Assembly: GCA_016508695.1 (NCBI GenBank)
Contig: VNKQ01000003.1
Location: 1,240,001 to 1,304,000 of the forward strand
From: Hyphodiscus hymeniophilus
Taxonomy: Eukaryota; Ascomycota; Leotiomycetes; Helotiales; Hyphodiscaceae
Length of the DNA: 64,000 nucleotides
Direction: 5' to 3'
Under the pieces are notes generated by a model. It ran no database searches. It was given only the letters and a program-made list of their open reading frames with translations, and was not told the DNA's origin. Both the position numbers and the translations under genes were made by a program. The stretch's first letter is position 1, and every line of letters begins with the position of its first letter. Shown piece by piece: positions 48,430 to 59,564 of this stretch.

Positions 48430-51400
48430 AAATACTTACTTTCTAATAGTATATTCTTTAATAATTATAGATTATCATATTTAATTAATATAAAGGACTT
48501 ACTTAAGCCTAATTCTTTTATTCTTTCAATTAGTAATAATATAATTAAAGTTAGTTTAAATACTTTATTAATTATTAAAAGAGGTACTCGAGTAATTAAA
48601 AATCTCTTTAATAAACTAAAAGGACCTTATATATCTAATCTTACTCTTTTAGATATAGTTACAATTAATAGTTTTTATATAAATATTATTTTAAAAGCTT
48701 AAATACTTAAGGTAAAGGTTTAGTTCTATAGACTTAATTATTTATTAAAATATAAGAGTATTAATTTTAACGTTATTATACTTAGTATAAAACGTAAATT
48801 TAACTTAGTTTTCTTTAAATATAAGTTACTTACTTTTTATTTAAGTTTTCTCTTTATAATTCTAATATATATAAGACTAGTAATAATATACTTAATAATT
48901 AAACAATAACTAAAGAAGTCGTTTAAATAATTAAGAGACTACTTAAAACCCTAGACTAATTTAGCTAAGCTTTAGTATTAATAAGTAAAATACTTTAGAC
49001 TAAAGGTCTTTAAGTTACTTATAAAAGCAACTAGAAATATAATTATTAAGGGAATACTAATTGTATATTATAAAGCTTATACTCTTATATTAGCTAAAAA
49101 ACAAATCTCTTATTAAGTATTATACTTTAAATTACTAAGACTATTTTAGAAAATTATTTAGAATCTCTTTAATTTCTCTAAAGTATATAATAATATTAAC
49201 TAAATTCTATTAATTAAAAACGAGTTTAATAAAAAGTATTAGGGATTTATACTTATAAAAACGCAAAATCGCAATTATAAACTCGATTTCTTATTTTAAT
49301 ATATAAGTAAAATACTAATTTAGACTATTAATTTATAAAATTAAAAGTAATTAAGACACTTTAATAATCTCTCTTTTTAGTATAATAAATTTTAAGTAAT
49401 AGGCTAATATAAAAGGAATTAATATAAAATTAATATTAGTTTATACTTATAAGTCTATTAGTATAATTAAGAAAGCTAAAAGAAATATAATCGAGAAATT
49501 AATTAAAATAACACTTATTACTAATCTCTTAAAAAACCTTTAGCTAGAGATATATAAAGTAGTAATTTACTTATATACTATTTTTCCCTTTAAAGCTTAT
49601 AAGTAACGCTTACTAAATAAAGTCTTATATTTATAGTTTTAGAATTACTTTAAGTAATATAATTAAGTACTTATATAATAAGTAATAACTAATTTTAAAC
49701 CTAATTAGAATAAGATTTATATTTATAATACTTAAGTATATACTCTAAAAAAAAAAAAAAAAAAGAGTATTTAAAATACTTTTTTTAAGTATATATTAAA
49801 TACTTAATTAGATATATTACGTTTAATATATATAAGATTTAAGTGCCTTAACTTAAAAGAGTAATTATTATAAGGGATATAACTTTTAATAAAACTAAAT
49901 TTTATATTTCTAATTAAGAGATATAAGAGTAATAGCCTTTAATAAATACTAAGTTATTATTTCTTTAATTAAAGAGTATAAAATTTAAAATACTATTAGT
50001 AAAATTATTAAATATCTTTTTATAAATAAGATATTTTCTTTTAAAAGAAAAGTTATAATTATATTAAATAATCTTATATACGAGATTTTAAAGAGTAAGC
50101 TTTTAAGTAAAAATAATAAAAATTAAAACTCGGGGGTAAGTAAAGAAATTAAACTTTTAATTCTTAAATAAATATTTAAGCTAATAAACTTATAAATAAG
50201 AATTAAGAGAAGTAATAATAATTATTTATTTAAAAGAATACTTATAATTAATAATTATACTAATAGTAAGTTAAATAAGAATATAGTTACTTAAGGATTA
50301 GCTTAGTTATTAAATAAGTACTTAAGTATAAGTAAATAATTAATCCCTTAAGTAATTATATATTAATTTAAGGAATTACTTAGCTTAGCGTAAAGCAAAT
50401 TTAGCTTTAGTAATTATAAAATAATTATAAGTAATAGTCTTTCAATAATAAAAAGTAGCCTTTTAAGTAATACTCTAATAATAAGAGTCTTAAATTATAA
50501 GATATACTAATTAAGTAAATTAAAATAATAAATATAAAAAAATAAATAGCTTAAGTTATAAATTATCTTTAAAGAAGATTTAGATAAAAATAAATTAAGT
50601 ATATTATATATTATTTTAATATATACTTTAATTTTAAAATTAAGTTAAAAGTAATATAATAAGTTTTTATTAACGTTTTAAAAAGACTTAAGCTATAAAA
50701 AGTAAGTTTAAATAATATATATAATAATCTTTACTTTTGTTTTAATAAATAATACTTTGAGAAAAAAGATATTTTTAATTTTAGAAAAAGTTTACTAAAA
50801 AGATCTTTTAAAAGTATTAAAGTTATAAAGTAATCTTAAGATATATAAATATAATAATTACTTTATTTAAAATATAAGATTAAAAATTAGAAATTTAAAG
50901 CTAAAAAACTATTAAAAACAAATTAAAGTAAACTTAATTAATTTAAAGACTATTTCTTTAAAATAAGTCTTTACTTATAAAGTAAACTTAAATAGTTTTA
51001 TAATTCGCTATAAGTCTTAAATTATTATTTATAATAATCTCTAAAAAAAAGATTTAATTATTTTTATATATATATTACTATACTTATTACTTATATATTT
51101 TAAGTAGTTATAATTATTATAGCTTACTTTAATTTTAAAATTAAGTAATATAACGTTATTAATACTTTTATTAATACTTTATAAAATAATAAAAAAGTAT
51201 AAGTAATATATTAGCTTCTTTTAAGCTTTAAAAAGGTAAGGTTTTATATAGAGATTAACTAAGCTTTATATAACTTATAATACTCTTTAGCTTTTTAATA
51301 TTAAGACTTTTCCTTAATAATTAAGTCTCTCGGGTTAATTTAAAGTAAAAAAGAATTATACTTTTTTTATAACTCTACTTAATAAATCTTTATAATCTTT

Positions 51401-52350
51401 TATATAAATAATATATTAATTTTATATTATAAAAAAAATAAATAAAAGATATATAAGTTTATTAAAAAGCTAAAGAAGTTATATAAGCTTTAAGACTTAA
51501 GAGATATTTAATAGTTTTTAAGTATTTATATAGTTAGAGATTAAAATAATAAAATAATCTCTTTACTTTATAATACTTATATTAAAAAAATTACTTAAAA
51601 GTTTAATTTAATTAAATAAAAATATCTATTTATATTACTCTTAAAAACTAAACTTATTAAGAACTTAAAGATAATAATACTAAGCTTTATTAAAGTATAT
51701 TAAAAAAAAGTAAGATTAGTTTTTTATATTATAATTATAATTAAAGTAAATATTATTTTTATAATCTTTTAGCTCTTTTAATTCTTAATAAACCCTAATA
51801 TATAATATATAAAAATAGTTAATTAAGTAATTAAATATCTTTAAAGAACTTATTATCTTATTATTTAGTATAAAGGAAGCTTAGAAAGCTAGTAATTAAT
51901 TACATTAAATATATTATTTATAAATAATATTAAAACTTAGTAATTATTTTACGGGTATATAATATTCTTATTTAAAGAATTTATTACTTAAAAGGTAACT
52001 TAATAATTAATAATATTAATATTTACTACTTAAGTAAAGCTTTTAAAAGTAAAGTATATAACGAAAAAAACAATAATATTATAACGATTTTTTAAAGAAA
52101 TTAAACTCTCGCTCGAAGACTCTTAAATAATCTTTTATAATAATTAATAAACAATTAAATTAATTATAAGAGAGAATAAGAGAATTATAATTAAGCTATA
52201 ATATATAAATATCTAAAATATATAGCTTTATTAAAAATATAAATTTAAAACGTTTAAAGTAATATACTTACTAATTAGCAAAATACTAATAGATAAGCTT
52301 ACTAAAAATCTCTCTAAGTATAAGTTTAAGTATTTCTAAGCTTTATTAAA
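48430..52350 (+). pseudogene. Protease, integrase, RT and RNase H relics of the plus-strand copia element
   Basis: Fragments legible in the plus strand with TAA/TAG interruptions: YLLSNSIFFNNYRLSYL (protease/linker, 48430 on), NLAKL.Y (HRRxGH-type region) and KATRNIIIKGILIVYYKAY (48960-49080), KNEFNKKY.GFI (49220), integrase end at 49467-49570, RT block GKVLYRD.LSFI about 51236 and the ISLLKS.RSYISF helix about 51440. The same fragments occur on the minus strand of 23.5-31.1 kb. Confidence 0.7.
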
Positions 52351-54417
52351 TTTATAAGATATATATAAAAAGATTAAAGATCTTAGGAAAGTATAAGATC
52401 TAAAGTATTAATTATATAAAAGTATCGATTAATTAGTGTCTAATAAGTAAATATTAAACAGATTTTTAAGAATTAAACTAAGTATTTAATTAATATAATT
52501 AAAGATTTCTATATTTTAAAGCTATAATATAATAAGATAATATAATTAATAATTATATATTTTATTTTATAAGTTATTTATTTTATAGTTAAGAGAATTT
52601 AATAGATTAATACTTATTCGAGTATTATCGCTAAGTTACTTTAATATAGAAAAACTTTAATATAGAAAAAAGGAGAATAAAAATATATTATAAAAGACTA
52701 TTTAATATTTCTTTAAATTATTAGTAGATTATTCGCTACTTTAACTACTTAGATTACATATAGTATTTATATAAGTAATAAAAGTATAAGTAAGTATTTC
52801 TTACTTATTAGTTTTCAAACTAATAAAACTAAAAGAAAAAGAACTAATATATCGAGAAATAAGACCCTAGTTATTATTATTATCTTTACGTTAATAAGTA
52901 TTAATTCTTAGAGTATAATTAGTAAGATTAATAAAATTACTAATCTTTAATATAATTTAAATAATAATCTTTAATTACTTTATTTTCTATATAAGAATTA
53001 GTATTAATTAAATAAAAACTTAATATTTAATATACTTTTTAATTAAAACTCTAATTAGCTTTTTAACGAGAATACTTATTATAAAATAGCTAAGTATATA
53101 AAAGAATACTAATAGGGATTAAAACGCAAAAGTATATATAATATTAGTAATACTAATTATTATATAATATAATAAAATTCTTAAAGTAATAATTATTAGA
53201 TTTTCTAATTATTAAAGAAAACAAATAACTAAAGTAAAGCTAATCTCGCTAAATACTAAGACTATAAGTAAGACTATGAGAATAATAAGAAGGAGTATTT
53301 AAAATATAATTATTTAAAATAAAAAAATAAAGACTAAGGCAAGTAGTTTAACTATAAAAGTAATAAGTAAGACTATTATCTAAACAAGTAATAAGAATAA
53401 AAATTAATATAAGTAATAAGCGTAAAAGATAATAGTAATTATATAACTTAATAAGAGATAAGATTAAATCGTTTTTATTTTCTTTTTCTTTATTTTCTTT
53501 AGCTTTATTTTCTTTATTTTCTTCTTCTTTATTATTATTATTATTATCATTATAATTATTAATAAAAAGAAAAAGAAATTAAAAGAGATTATTAGATTTA
53601 ATAATAAAAGGATTAATAAGTATCTTTACGTAAAGCTCTTTATTAAAGCCCTATATATTAGAAAGGTTAGTTATATTAATTATTAAATATAAAGTATTAA
53701 TTAGATAAAGCTTGGGAATTAAACCTAGAATTTAGATAAAAGTAATTAAATACTCGATTAATTACTCGTATTATTACTCGAGGTATTACTTATATTAATA
53801 ATTAATAAGAAGATAAAAGAGTTATTAATAGAATAATAATAATATATTATTATAATAATAGTTAAAGTTAACGTTATTATTTGTTATTATTATTAAAGGT
53901 TAAAGGTCGCGAGACTATAATTTTATACTTATAGCCTAATTAGCTACGCGCTTACTAGTATAGTTAAAAGCGTATTAAGTCACTAGATTAATTAAAGTAA
54001 TTATAAAGATTAAAAAACGTATAAAGTTTATATTATTTATATTATTTGTATTATTTATATTATTTATATTATTTGTAAGGCTAAGAGATAAAAGAGATAT
54101 TAGTTAGAGCTAATTATAATATTAGTTATTATTAAGTATAAGATCTTTAATTAAATTAATTATTACTTTAAGTAATTAAACAAAATAAATACTAATATTT
54201 ATAACTCGAAATTTATATATATATAAAGTATAAGGAACTTACTTATAAGCTATATAAGCAAATATATACTATATCTTATAATTAACTTCAAATACAAGTA
54301 TATATTTTAATATATTAAATTAAAGCTATTTAAGAAATATAAAGGATTAAAGATTATATAATAATAATTATTATAAAATAAAAGGTCTTTAGACTTCTTT
54401 ATAACAATTAGGGGGTA
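52351..54417 (-). other. Unassigned 3' region of the copia element with (ATT)n tract
   Basis: About 2 kb between RNase H and the 3' LTR. It has a trinucleotide run at 53525-53550 and a pyrimidine-rich stretch before it. On the strand opposite to pol this reads Asn-rich then KEEKDKEDKAKKDKEKE-like text in the related copy at 24592-24680, followed by a long frame whose stops are mostly possible Gln codons. The same region exists at 23.8-26.4 kb and 61.8-64 kb. An antisense ORF is possible but unproven. Confidence 0.35.
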
Positions 54418-54655
54418 TATTATAAAATTAAGGCTTAACTAATCTTATAATTATAAAATATTTAATTATACTTATTAAATATTTAGTTATATCTTATAAT
54501 TACTTAAGCTTTATAAAAGTAATTTAATACTTAAGAAGAGACTTACTTCTTTTTCTTTTTTCTTTAGACTAAATAATACTTAATATATACTTACTCGAGT
54601 AATCTTTTCTTATAACCTTTCTTCCTTAAAGATTAGACCGATTATTTACGTAATA
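54418..54655 (+). repeat. 3' LTR of the plus-strand copia element
   Basis: 238 bp, TATTATAAAATT to TTATTTACGTAATA. It lacks 27 bp present in the 5' LTR (CTATTTAAGCACTTATTTTACTAAGC region). Confidence 0.85.
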
Positions 54656-55018
54656 AATACTCCTTTTAGTATACTATAGGGTCTACTTTTCTCTCGAATA
54701 ATAAGGATATATTAATATTTAATAAGGTATATAGTTTAGCCTTACTTGCGTATATAAATTACTATAGCTAAGCGAGGGTATTAGATATACCCCCGAAAAG
54801 TTATTTTAGCCGGGAGGCAAGTTATTATCCGTTCAGCTGCCACCAGGAACGCCTTTTACGTTTTAGCTAATTCTGGGCTTTTCTGGGCCGTGCACGAATG
54901 AAGCGATGCCTTCTGACCAATCAATCTGTCACCTTACGCTCGTTTAACCAAATATACACTACATTTAGGGGCCTCGTAAAACGCGTTCCTGGTGGCAGCT
55001 GAACGGATAGCCCGTCCC
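54656..55018 (-). mobile_element. End fragment of a GGG-TIR (Mutator-like) element, interrupted by a MITE
   Basis: Its reverse complement begins GGGACGGGCTAA and continues through the same terminal blocks as the element starting at 60096, including ACTTTTCGGGGGTATA and TAATACCCTCGCTTA. The terminal repeat is broken by the 180-bp MITE at 54828-55007. The other side of the fragment abuts the copia LTR at 54655. Confidence 0.75.
54828..55007. mobile_element. GC-rich 180-bp MITE with 33-bp TIRs and TA target duplication
   Basis: Terminal inverted repeats at 54828-54860 and 54975-55007 differ at one base of 33 (TCCGTTCAGCTGCCACCAGG... opening). TA flanks both ends (54826-54827, 55008-55009), as in Tc1/mariner-type insertions. 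Its composition is far richer in GC than its surroundings and shows no TA drift, so it arrived late or escaped RIP because of its small size. No coding capacity. A related terminal repeat lies at 11477-11509. Confidence 0.92.
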
Positions 55019-55239
55019 TAATAATAATATATATTAATTAGTAAGATTACTCCCCTATTAGACTTGTACTCCCAAATTATATAATAATAAGGTAGGCCAA
55101 GTGACTACTAAATCGTATACTAATAGCTAGGGGGAGGGGGACTACTTGTAAGTAACTTGGAGTACTCTACTAGTATCTTCTCTAGCGCAAAGCCATATAT
55201 ATCTTAAAGAATTATAGCGAAGAAAGGTATATAGTAACT
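55019..55239. other. Unassigned mixed-composition spacer
   Basis: About 220 bp with an AGGGGGAGGGGGA run near 55130. I see no gene, terminal repeat or similarity to the named elements. Confidence 0.4.
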
Positions 55240-55552
55240 TATATTTTGGGACATAGTTTTTACTAAGCTAGTATCGTTGTTATACCTTAATACTACGAGT
55301 CCCAAAAGTGCTATAGGCGTATAACGACACCTCTTAAAGTTACAAACATAATAATAGAACCTTTCAAGGGTTATATATAAGATAGGGAGTATGAGTTAAA
55401 TCCGAATTATAATGAGTTAATATAATAGTATATATTATATACTCTTGCGCGTATATAAATTAATATAGTAGGGAAAGCTTCTAAGATATATACCTATAGG
55501 TAGAATTAATTAAGTTGTTTTAGCCGGGAGGCAGGTCATTATAGCCTGACCC
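55240..55552 (-). mobile_element. End fragment of a GGG-TIR element related to the 57.4-kb copy
   Basis: The reverse complement begins GGGTCAGGC, has the CTCCCGGCTAAAACAACTT block, and then matches the left interior of the 57354-58037 element (CGCGCAAGAGTATATAATATATACTATTATA and the AACCCTT-AAAGGTTCTATTATTAT block). Its other end was not found. Confidence 0.65.
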
Positions 55553-55632
55553 TAATTACAATACTAAGTTTTAATATTCCCGTATAGGCGCAAACTTATT
55601 ACATATACTATAGTGTATATAGCTAATTATAA
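55553..55632 (+). mobile_element. Right-end interior of a GGG-TIR MITE, split by insertion
   Basis: Matches 58480-58545 and 59045-59100 (AGGCGCAAACTTATTA...GTATATA). It continues after the inverted-pair element at 56386-56448, where the terminal repeat (GACTAGTGGAGTTAAAGTAGCCGGGAGG...) is found. Its left part is missing. Confidence 0.65.
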
Positions 55633-56378
55633 GCGGAACGCTTAGTTATCAAATCAAGTTTAAACCCGATTTAAATACCTAAGGTTTAAATTAGGTTCGA
55701 GTTTTTTAAAAGGTTTGAGTCAGGTTTGAGTCGGGTTTGAGTCTGGCTTGAGCTCGAGCTGGGTTTAGGTTAAATTAGAGTTAGCTTTTAAGTAAAATTT
55801 AAGCTTAGTTTAAGACTACTTTAAAATTAGTCTAAAACTAGTCTAAACCTAATATTAAAAAATTACTTATAAATAGTACTTAGTTAGACGGCTAAACTCC
55901 GGGTAAGCCGGGTAAGAATCTAGGTAAGTCGGGTAAAATCCGGCTAGCCAGGTAAGCTTTGGCAATCTTCCTTGCTTAATTTGAATTTTCGCTTGAAAAA
56001 AGGTTTCGCTTAAGAAATTAGAGTTTATAAGATTCGCTTAGGCTCTAGCTCGCTTAGTATTTACGCCAAAAAGTTAAAAATAGTAAAATCACGTGATTTG
56101 GGCCAATATTATTATCTGGGCGGCTATTCCTAGCTTAATTAGTCCTATTAATAGGAAAAGGTACGTAAGTAAAAAAAAAAAAAAAAGACTATTATAATAG
56201 ATTAAGCCTAGTTCTATTTAGGCTTAAATCGGGTTTGAGTTTTAGGCTAAACCGATTTATTACTAATTTGAGTAAAAGTTAAACCCGGTTTGAGAAAAGT
56301 TTAAACCCGGTTTGAGAAAAGTTTGAACTTGGTTCAAACCTAGGTTAGGTTTAGTTTGAACTCGATTTGATTACTAAG
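55633..56378 (+). mobile_element. ~746-bp repeat element, copy 1 of an inverted pair
   Basis: Begins GCGGAACGCTTAGTTATCAAATC and ends GATTTGATTACTAAG, so the subterminal CTTAGTxATCAAATC sequences are inverted repeats. ATTATAA occurs on both sides (55626-55632 and 56379-56385), a 7-bp duplication. Many short AAACCCGGTTTGAG-type repeats lie inside both ends. It is inserted in a GGG-TIR MITE. No coding capacity; superfamily unknown. Confidence 0.75.
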
Positions 56379-56385
56379 ATTATAA

Positions 56386-56448
56386 CTAATAAGTAGTAAT
56401 GACTAGTGGAGTTAAAGTAGCCGGGAGGGGAGTTAAAATAGCTTAATC
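56386..56448 (+). repeat. Right terminal repeat of the split GGG-TIR MITE
   Basis: Reads ACTAGTGGAGTTAAAGTAGCCGGGAGGGG then AGCTTAATCC, the reverse of the family's left end. It belongs with 55553-55632, from which the 746-bp insertion separates it. Confidence 0.65.
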
Positions 56449-56527
56449 CTTAAACTAATACTAATCTTTATTTTTAATACTTTAAGTAATACTTCTTGTT
56501 ATTAAGAAGGGTACTAAGTGGTTAAGG

Positions 56528-57267
56528 CTTGGTACTCGAATTAAGTTCAAACTAACATAACTCGAGTTTAAATCAGGTTTAAACCGGGTTTAACTTTTTT
56601 CCAAACCGGGTTTAACTCTTTCTCAAAGTAAGCTTAACTTTTACTCAAATTAGTGATAGATCGATTTAGCTTAAAACTCAACCTTGGCTTAAAACTAATT
56701 AGAACTAGGCTTAACTTATTATAATAATTTTTTTTTTTACTTATATACCTTTCCTTATTAATAGTAATAATTAAGCGAGTAATAGCCGTCTATATAGCAA
56801 TATCGGCCTAATTATATAACCGTGCTATTTTTAACTTTTTAGCGTATTTTTAAGCGAGCTAGAGCCTAAGTAAATCTTATAAACTCCAAATCTTTAAGTG
56901 AAACCTTTATTTTTTAAGCGAAAATTTAAATTAAGCCTACTTAGAATTTACCCGAAATTTCGCTATATTTAGCCGAAATACCCGATATTTAGCCGATATT
57001 TAGCCGGCTTACCCAGGATTTAGTCGAAGTTTACCCGGCTAACTTAGCACTATTAATAAGTACCTAATTATATTACTACTAGGTAAACTCTAAAACTAGT
57101 TTTGAACTAGTCTTAAACTAAGATTGAATTTTGCTTAAAAGCCAACTCTAGTTCAAACTAAACCTAACTTAAGTTCAAACTAGACTTAAACTTTTAAAAA
57201 AACTCGAACTTAACTTGACCCTTATTCAAATCGGGTATAAGCTCTATTCGATAACTAAACGTTCCGC
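56528..57267 (-). mobile_element. ~740-bp repeat element, copy 2 of the inverted pair
   Basis: Minus-strand relative of 55633-56378: it opens CTTGGTACTCGAATTAAGTTCAAAC and closes AAACGTTCCGC. The two copies are separated by 149 bp and form a long imperfect inverted repeat. They differ at many sites in the TA-increasing direction. No target duplication was seen for this copy. Confidence 0.72.
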
Positions 57268-57353
57268 CTGAAAGTAAGCTAAGGTCAACCTAAGCTTAAA
57301 GCCACTCGGAGTCACTTCAAGCTACTTACGGCTACTACTTAAAACTAGTTTAA

Positions 57354-58037
57354 GGGACGAGCTATTTCAACTCTAATGCCGGCTATTTCAACTCCACTAG
57401 TCCCAGATCGTTTTTACACTTGCGTATATCTAGTAAGCTCTACCTACTATATAAATTTATATACGCGCAAGAGTATATAATATATACTATTATACTAACT
57501 TATCAAAATTATAATCTGGATCTAACTTATACTTACTATCTTGCGTATAACCCTTAAAAGGTTCTATTATTATAACTTTAACCTCTTGTACTACCTCCCT
57601 TTATAGTATATCTCTTACAACGACTATTGCGTCTTTAAGGCAATCGTCTTTATATATAGAAGAAATCCCCCTTATATAACCCTTTTCCCTTCTTATACTT
57701 GGCGTTGACTATAGCTTGCCGAATTGATTGCAAGTATATATAATTCGCTTTAGTTTAATATCGCGTTTGAAGAGGGCATACTTATTAGCTTTAGTATACT
57801 ATTTAATAGTAGTAACTATAGTAGAAAGATTAGTATAAACTACTATAGAGGGAGGGGGCCTATAAGTCTTAGATGCGTTTATTGTGAAGGTTATAAGTTA
57901 ATAAGGATATATTGATTTTGACAAGTGATATAAATTATGCTTGCCCTTACATACAAAATAGTATAGGGAAGCGAGCTTACTAGGTGTACCCCCGAAGAGT
58001 TGAAATAGCCGGCATTAGAGTTGAAATAGCTCGTCCC
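57354..58037 (-). mobile_element. GGG-TIR element with 8-bp duplication (684 bp)
   Basis: Perfect 41-bp terminal repeats (GGGACGAGC...GCTCGTCCC), with the same bipartite GCTATTTCAACTC structure as the 338-bp copy. TAGTTTAA is duplicated (57346-57353 and 58038-58045). The GGGGGTAC block is on the right side, so it lies in the opposite orientation to 47629-47966. The interior is different and longer, with no intact gene. Confidence 0.88.
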
Positions 58038-58216
58038 TAGTTTAAACCCGATATAAGCTAGGTTCAGTTTAGTTATAGGGATAAGGTAATAGTATAGCAA
58101 CTCTAACGCTGGCTATTTAACTGTATTAGTCCTTACTTGGCTTTTATATTATAATAGAAATAATAAGTTTACGCCTATATAAGATTAGTATTAAATTATT
58201 ATAATTACTTCTTATA

Positions 58217-58586
58217 GGGATAAGCTATTTTAACTCTAATACTAGCTATTTCAACTCTTAGGGGGTATACCCACTATATACCTAAAAAGGTATATACCTA
58301 GAGATACTTTCTCTATTAAAATATAGTGGGTTAGGGTTAATAGTTAAGGTTAGTTTCGGGGGGTTAAGGTAGTAAGAGCCCCCCGTATAGGGATATCTTT
58401 TTTATTTATATTATTTCTTATAATTATATTTGGTTATATTTTAAGTAAAATATTAAAGGTACCTAGTTATAGTAATTTTAATGTTCTTATACGGGCACAA
58501 ACTTATTATGCGTACTATAGTGTATATAACTAGTAGAGACTAGTAGAGTTGAAATAGCCGGCATTAAAGTTGAAATAGCTTATCTC
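58217..58586 (+). mobile_element. GGG-TIR MITE (370 bp) with 8-bp duplication
   Basis: Begins GGGATAAGCTATTT and ends AATAGCTTATCTC, the last triplet changed from CCC. TTCTTATA is duplicated (58209-58216 and 58587-58594). The interior aligns with 47629-47966, including the TTAGGG-like run near 58328. Confidence 0.88.
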
Positions 58587-58604
58587 TTCTTATATTTTGG
58601 GTCA

Positions 58605-58651
58605 CGCTACTATTTTAACTCTACTTATAGCTACTTTAACTCTTAGGGGGT
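58605..58651 (+). repeat. Orphan left end of a GGG-TIR element
   Basis: Carries ATTTTAACTCTACTTATAGCTACTTTAACTCTTAGGGGG and is cut at 58651 by a copia LTR. Only this terminal repeat remains. Confidence 0.6.
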
Positions 58652-58795
58652 TATCACGAAATTAAGGCTCAACTAATTATAGACGTTAGAAAATACTATC
58701 TAACTATACTTATAATAGATTCTATTATTTATACGGGTTACTTAAGCTCTACTTAATCACTTATTTCGCTAAGCTTTCTAAGAGTAATATAATTA

Positions 58796-59152
58796 GAGTT
58801 AAGCTATTTTAACTTTACTCCCGGCTACTTTAACTCTTAGGGGGTATACTTAGAAATATGTATGCCTAGAGATATTTTTTTTATTAAGTATAATGGGTTA
58901 GGGTTAGTAATTAAGGGTTAGTTCTAGGGGGTTGGGGGGCAGTAAAAGCCCCCTATATAAGGATATCTTTTTTATTTATACTATTCCTTATAATTATATT
59001 TAGTTATATTTTAAGTAAAATATTCAAGGTAATTATAATAGTTTTGATATTCTTATATAGGCGCAAACTTATTATATATATTATAGTATATATAACTAAT
59101 AAGGACTAGTAGAGTCAAAGTAACTAGGAGTGGAATTAAAATAGCTTAACTA
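58796..59152 (+). mobile_element. GGG-TIR MITE (357 bp) inside the copia LTR
   Basis: Starts GAGTTAAGC and ends GCTTAACTA (GGG and CCC ends altered). TATAATTA is duplicated (58788-58795 and 59153-59160). The interior aligns with the copies at 47.6 and 58.2 kb and includes a GGGTTAGGGTTAG run near 58896. Confidence 0.86.
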
Positions 59153-59246
59153 TATAATTACCTAGTACTTTAGATTATATAGTTTTTCCGTTCCCTTCTT
59201 TAGACGAGATAATATTCAATATAATATACTTACTTAAGTAATCTTT

Positions 59247-59511
59247 TATTACGTAAATAATTAGTTTAATCTTTAAGGAAAAAAGGTTATAAGAAAAGAC
59301 TACTCGAATAAGTATATATTAAGTATTATTTAGTTTAAAGAAAAAAGAAAAAGAAGTAAGTCTCTTTTTAAGTATTAAATTACTTTTATAAAGCTTAGCA
59401 AAATAAGTGCTTAAATAAAGCTTAAGTAATTATAAGATATAACTAAATATTTAATAAGTATAATTAAATATTCTATAATTATAAGATTAGTTAAGCCTTA
59501 ATTTTGTAATA
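59247..59511 (-). repeat. Solo copia LTR, minus orientation, with 5-bp duplication
   Basis: 265 bp from TATTACGTAAATAATT to TTTTGTAATA, flanked by TCTTT on both sides (59242-59246 and 59512-59516). The perfect duplication shows that this was one insertion later reduced to a single LTR by recombination. Confidence 0.9.
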
Positions 59512-59564
59512 TCTTTTCTTAACTCCTCCCTACCTTAATAATTAGACCAATTATTTACGCGGTA

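Larger units (their letters stand above)
46393..54655 (+). mobile_element. Ty1/copia element, plus strand, RIP-mutated
   Basis: LTRs at 46393-46657 (265 bp) and 54418-54655 (238 bp; a 27-bp internal deletion explains the difference). AGGGGG just before the 3' LTR is a purine tract. Reading plus-strand frames through stops: a protease/linker stretch near 48430, GAG-pre-integrase and integrase 48960-49560 (LAKL, ATRNIIIKGI, AKKQISY, then AKRNIIEKLI), RT near 50300-51560 and RNase H after it. The order IN-RT defines Ty1/copia. A 338-bp MITE sits at 47629-47966. At 8.26 kb the element is long for copia: about 2 kb between RNase H and the 3' LTR is unassigned. The flanks (GCTTT left, AATAC right) do not form a target duplication. 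Confidence 0.85.
58652..59564 (+). repeat. Plus-oriented copia LTR broken by two later insertions
   Basis: LTR sequence runs 58652-58795, 59161-59246 and 59517-59564 (TATCACGAAATTAAGG to TTATTTACGCGGTA). The gaps are a GGG-TIR MITE and an opposite-facing solo LTR of the same family, each with its own target duplication. No internal copia sequence adjoins it, so it is a solo LTR. Confidence 0.82.

Noticed and set aside
53525..53550. Trinucleotide run as a CRISPR-like or regulatory array
   Set aside because: It is a simple ATT/AAT microsatellite present in the same place in all copia copies; there are no spacers.
46388..54660. Target-site duplication for the plus-strand copia element
   Set aside because: GCTTT and AATAC differ; the flanks also come from different elements, so recombination between copies is possible.
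57891..58100. 69-codon minus-strand open frame
   Set aside because: It spans the terminal repeat and target site of the 684-bp element, so it is accidental.
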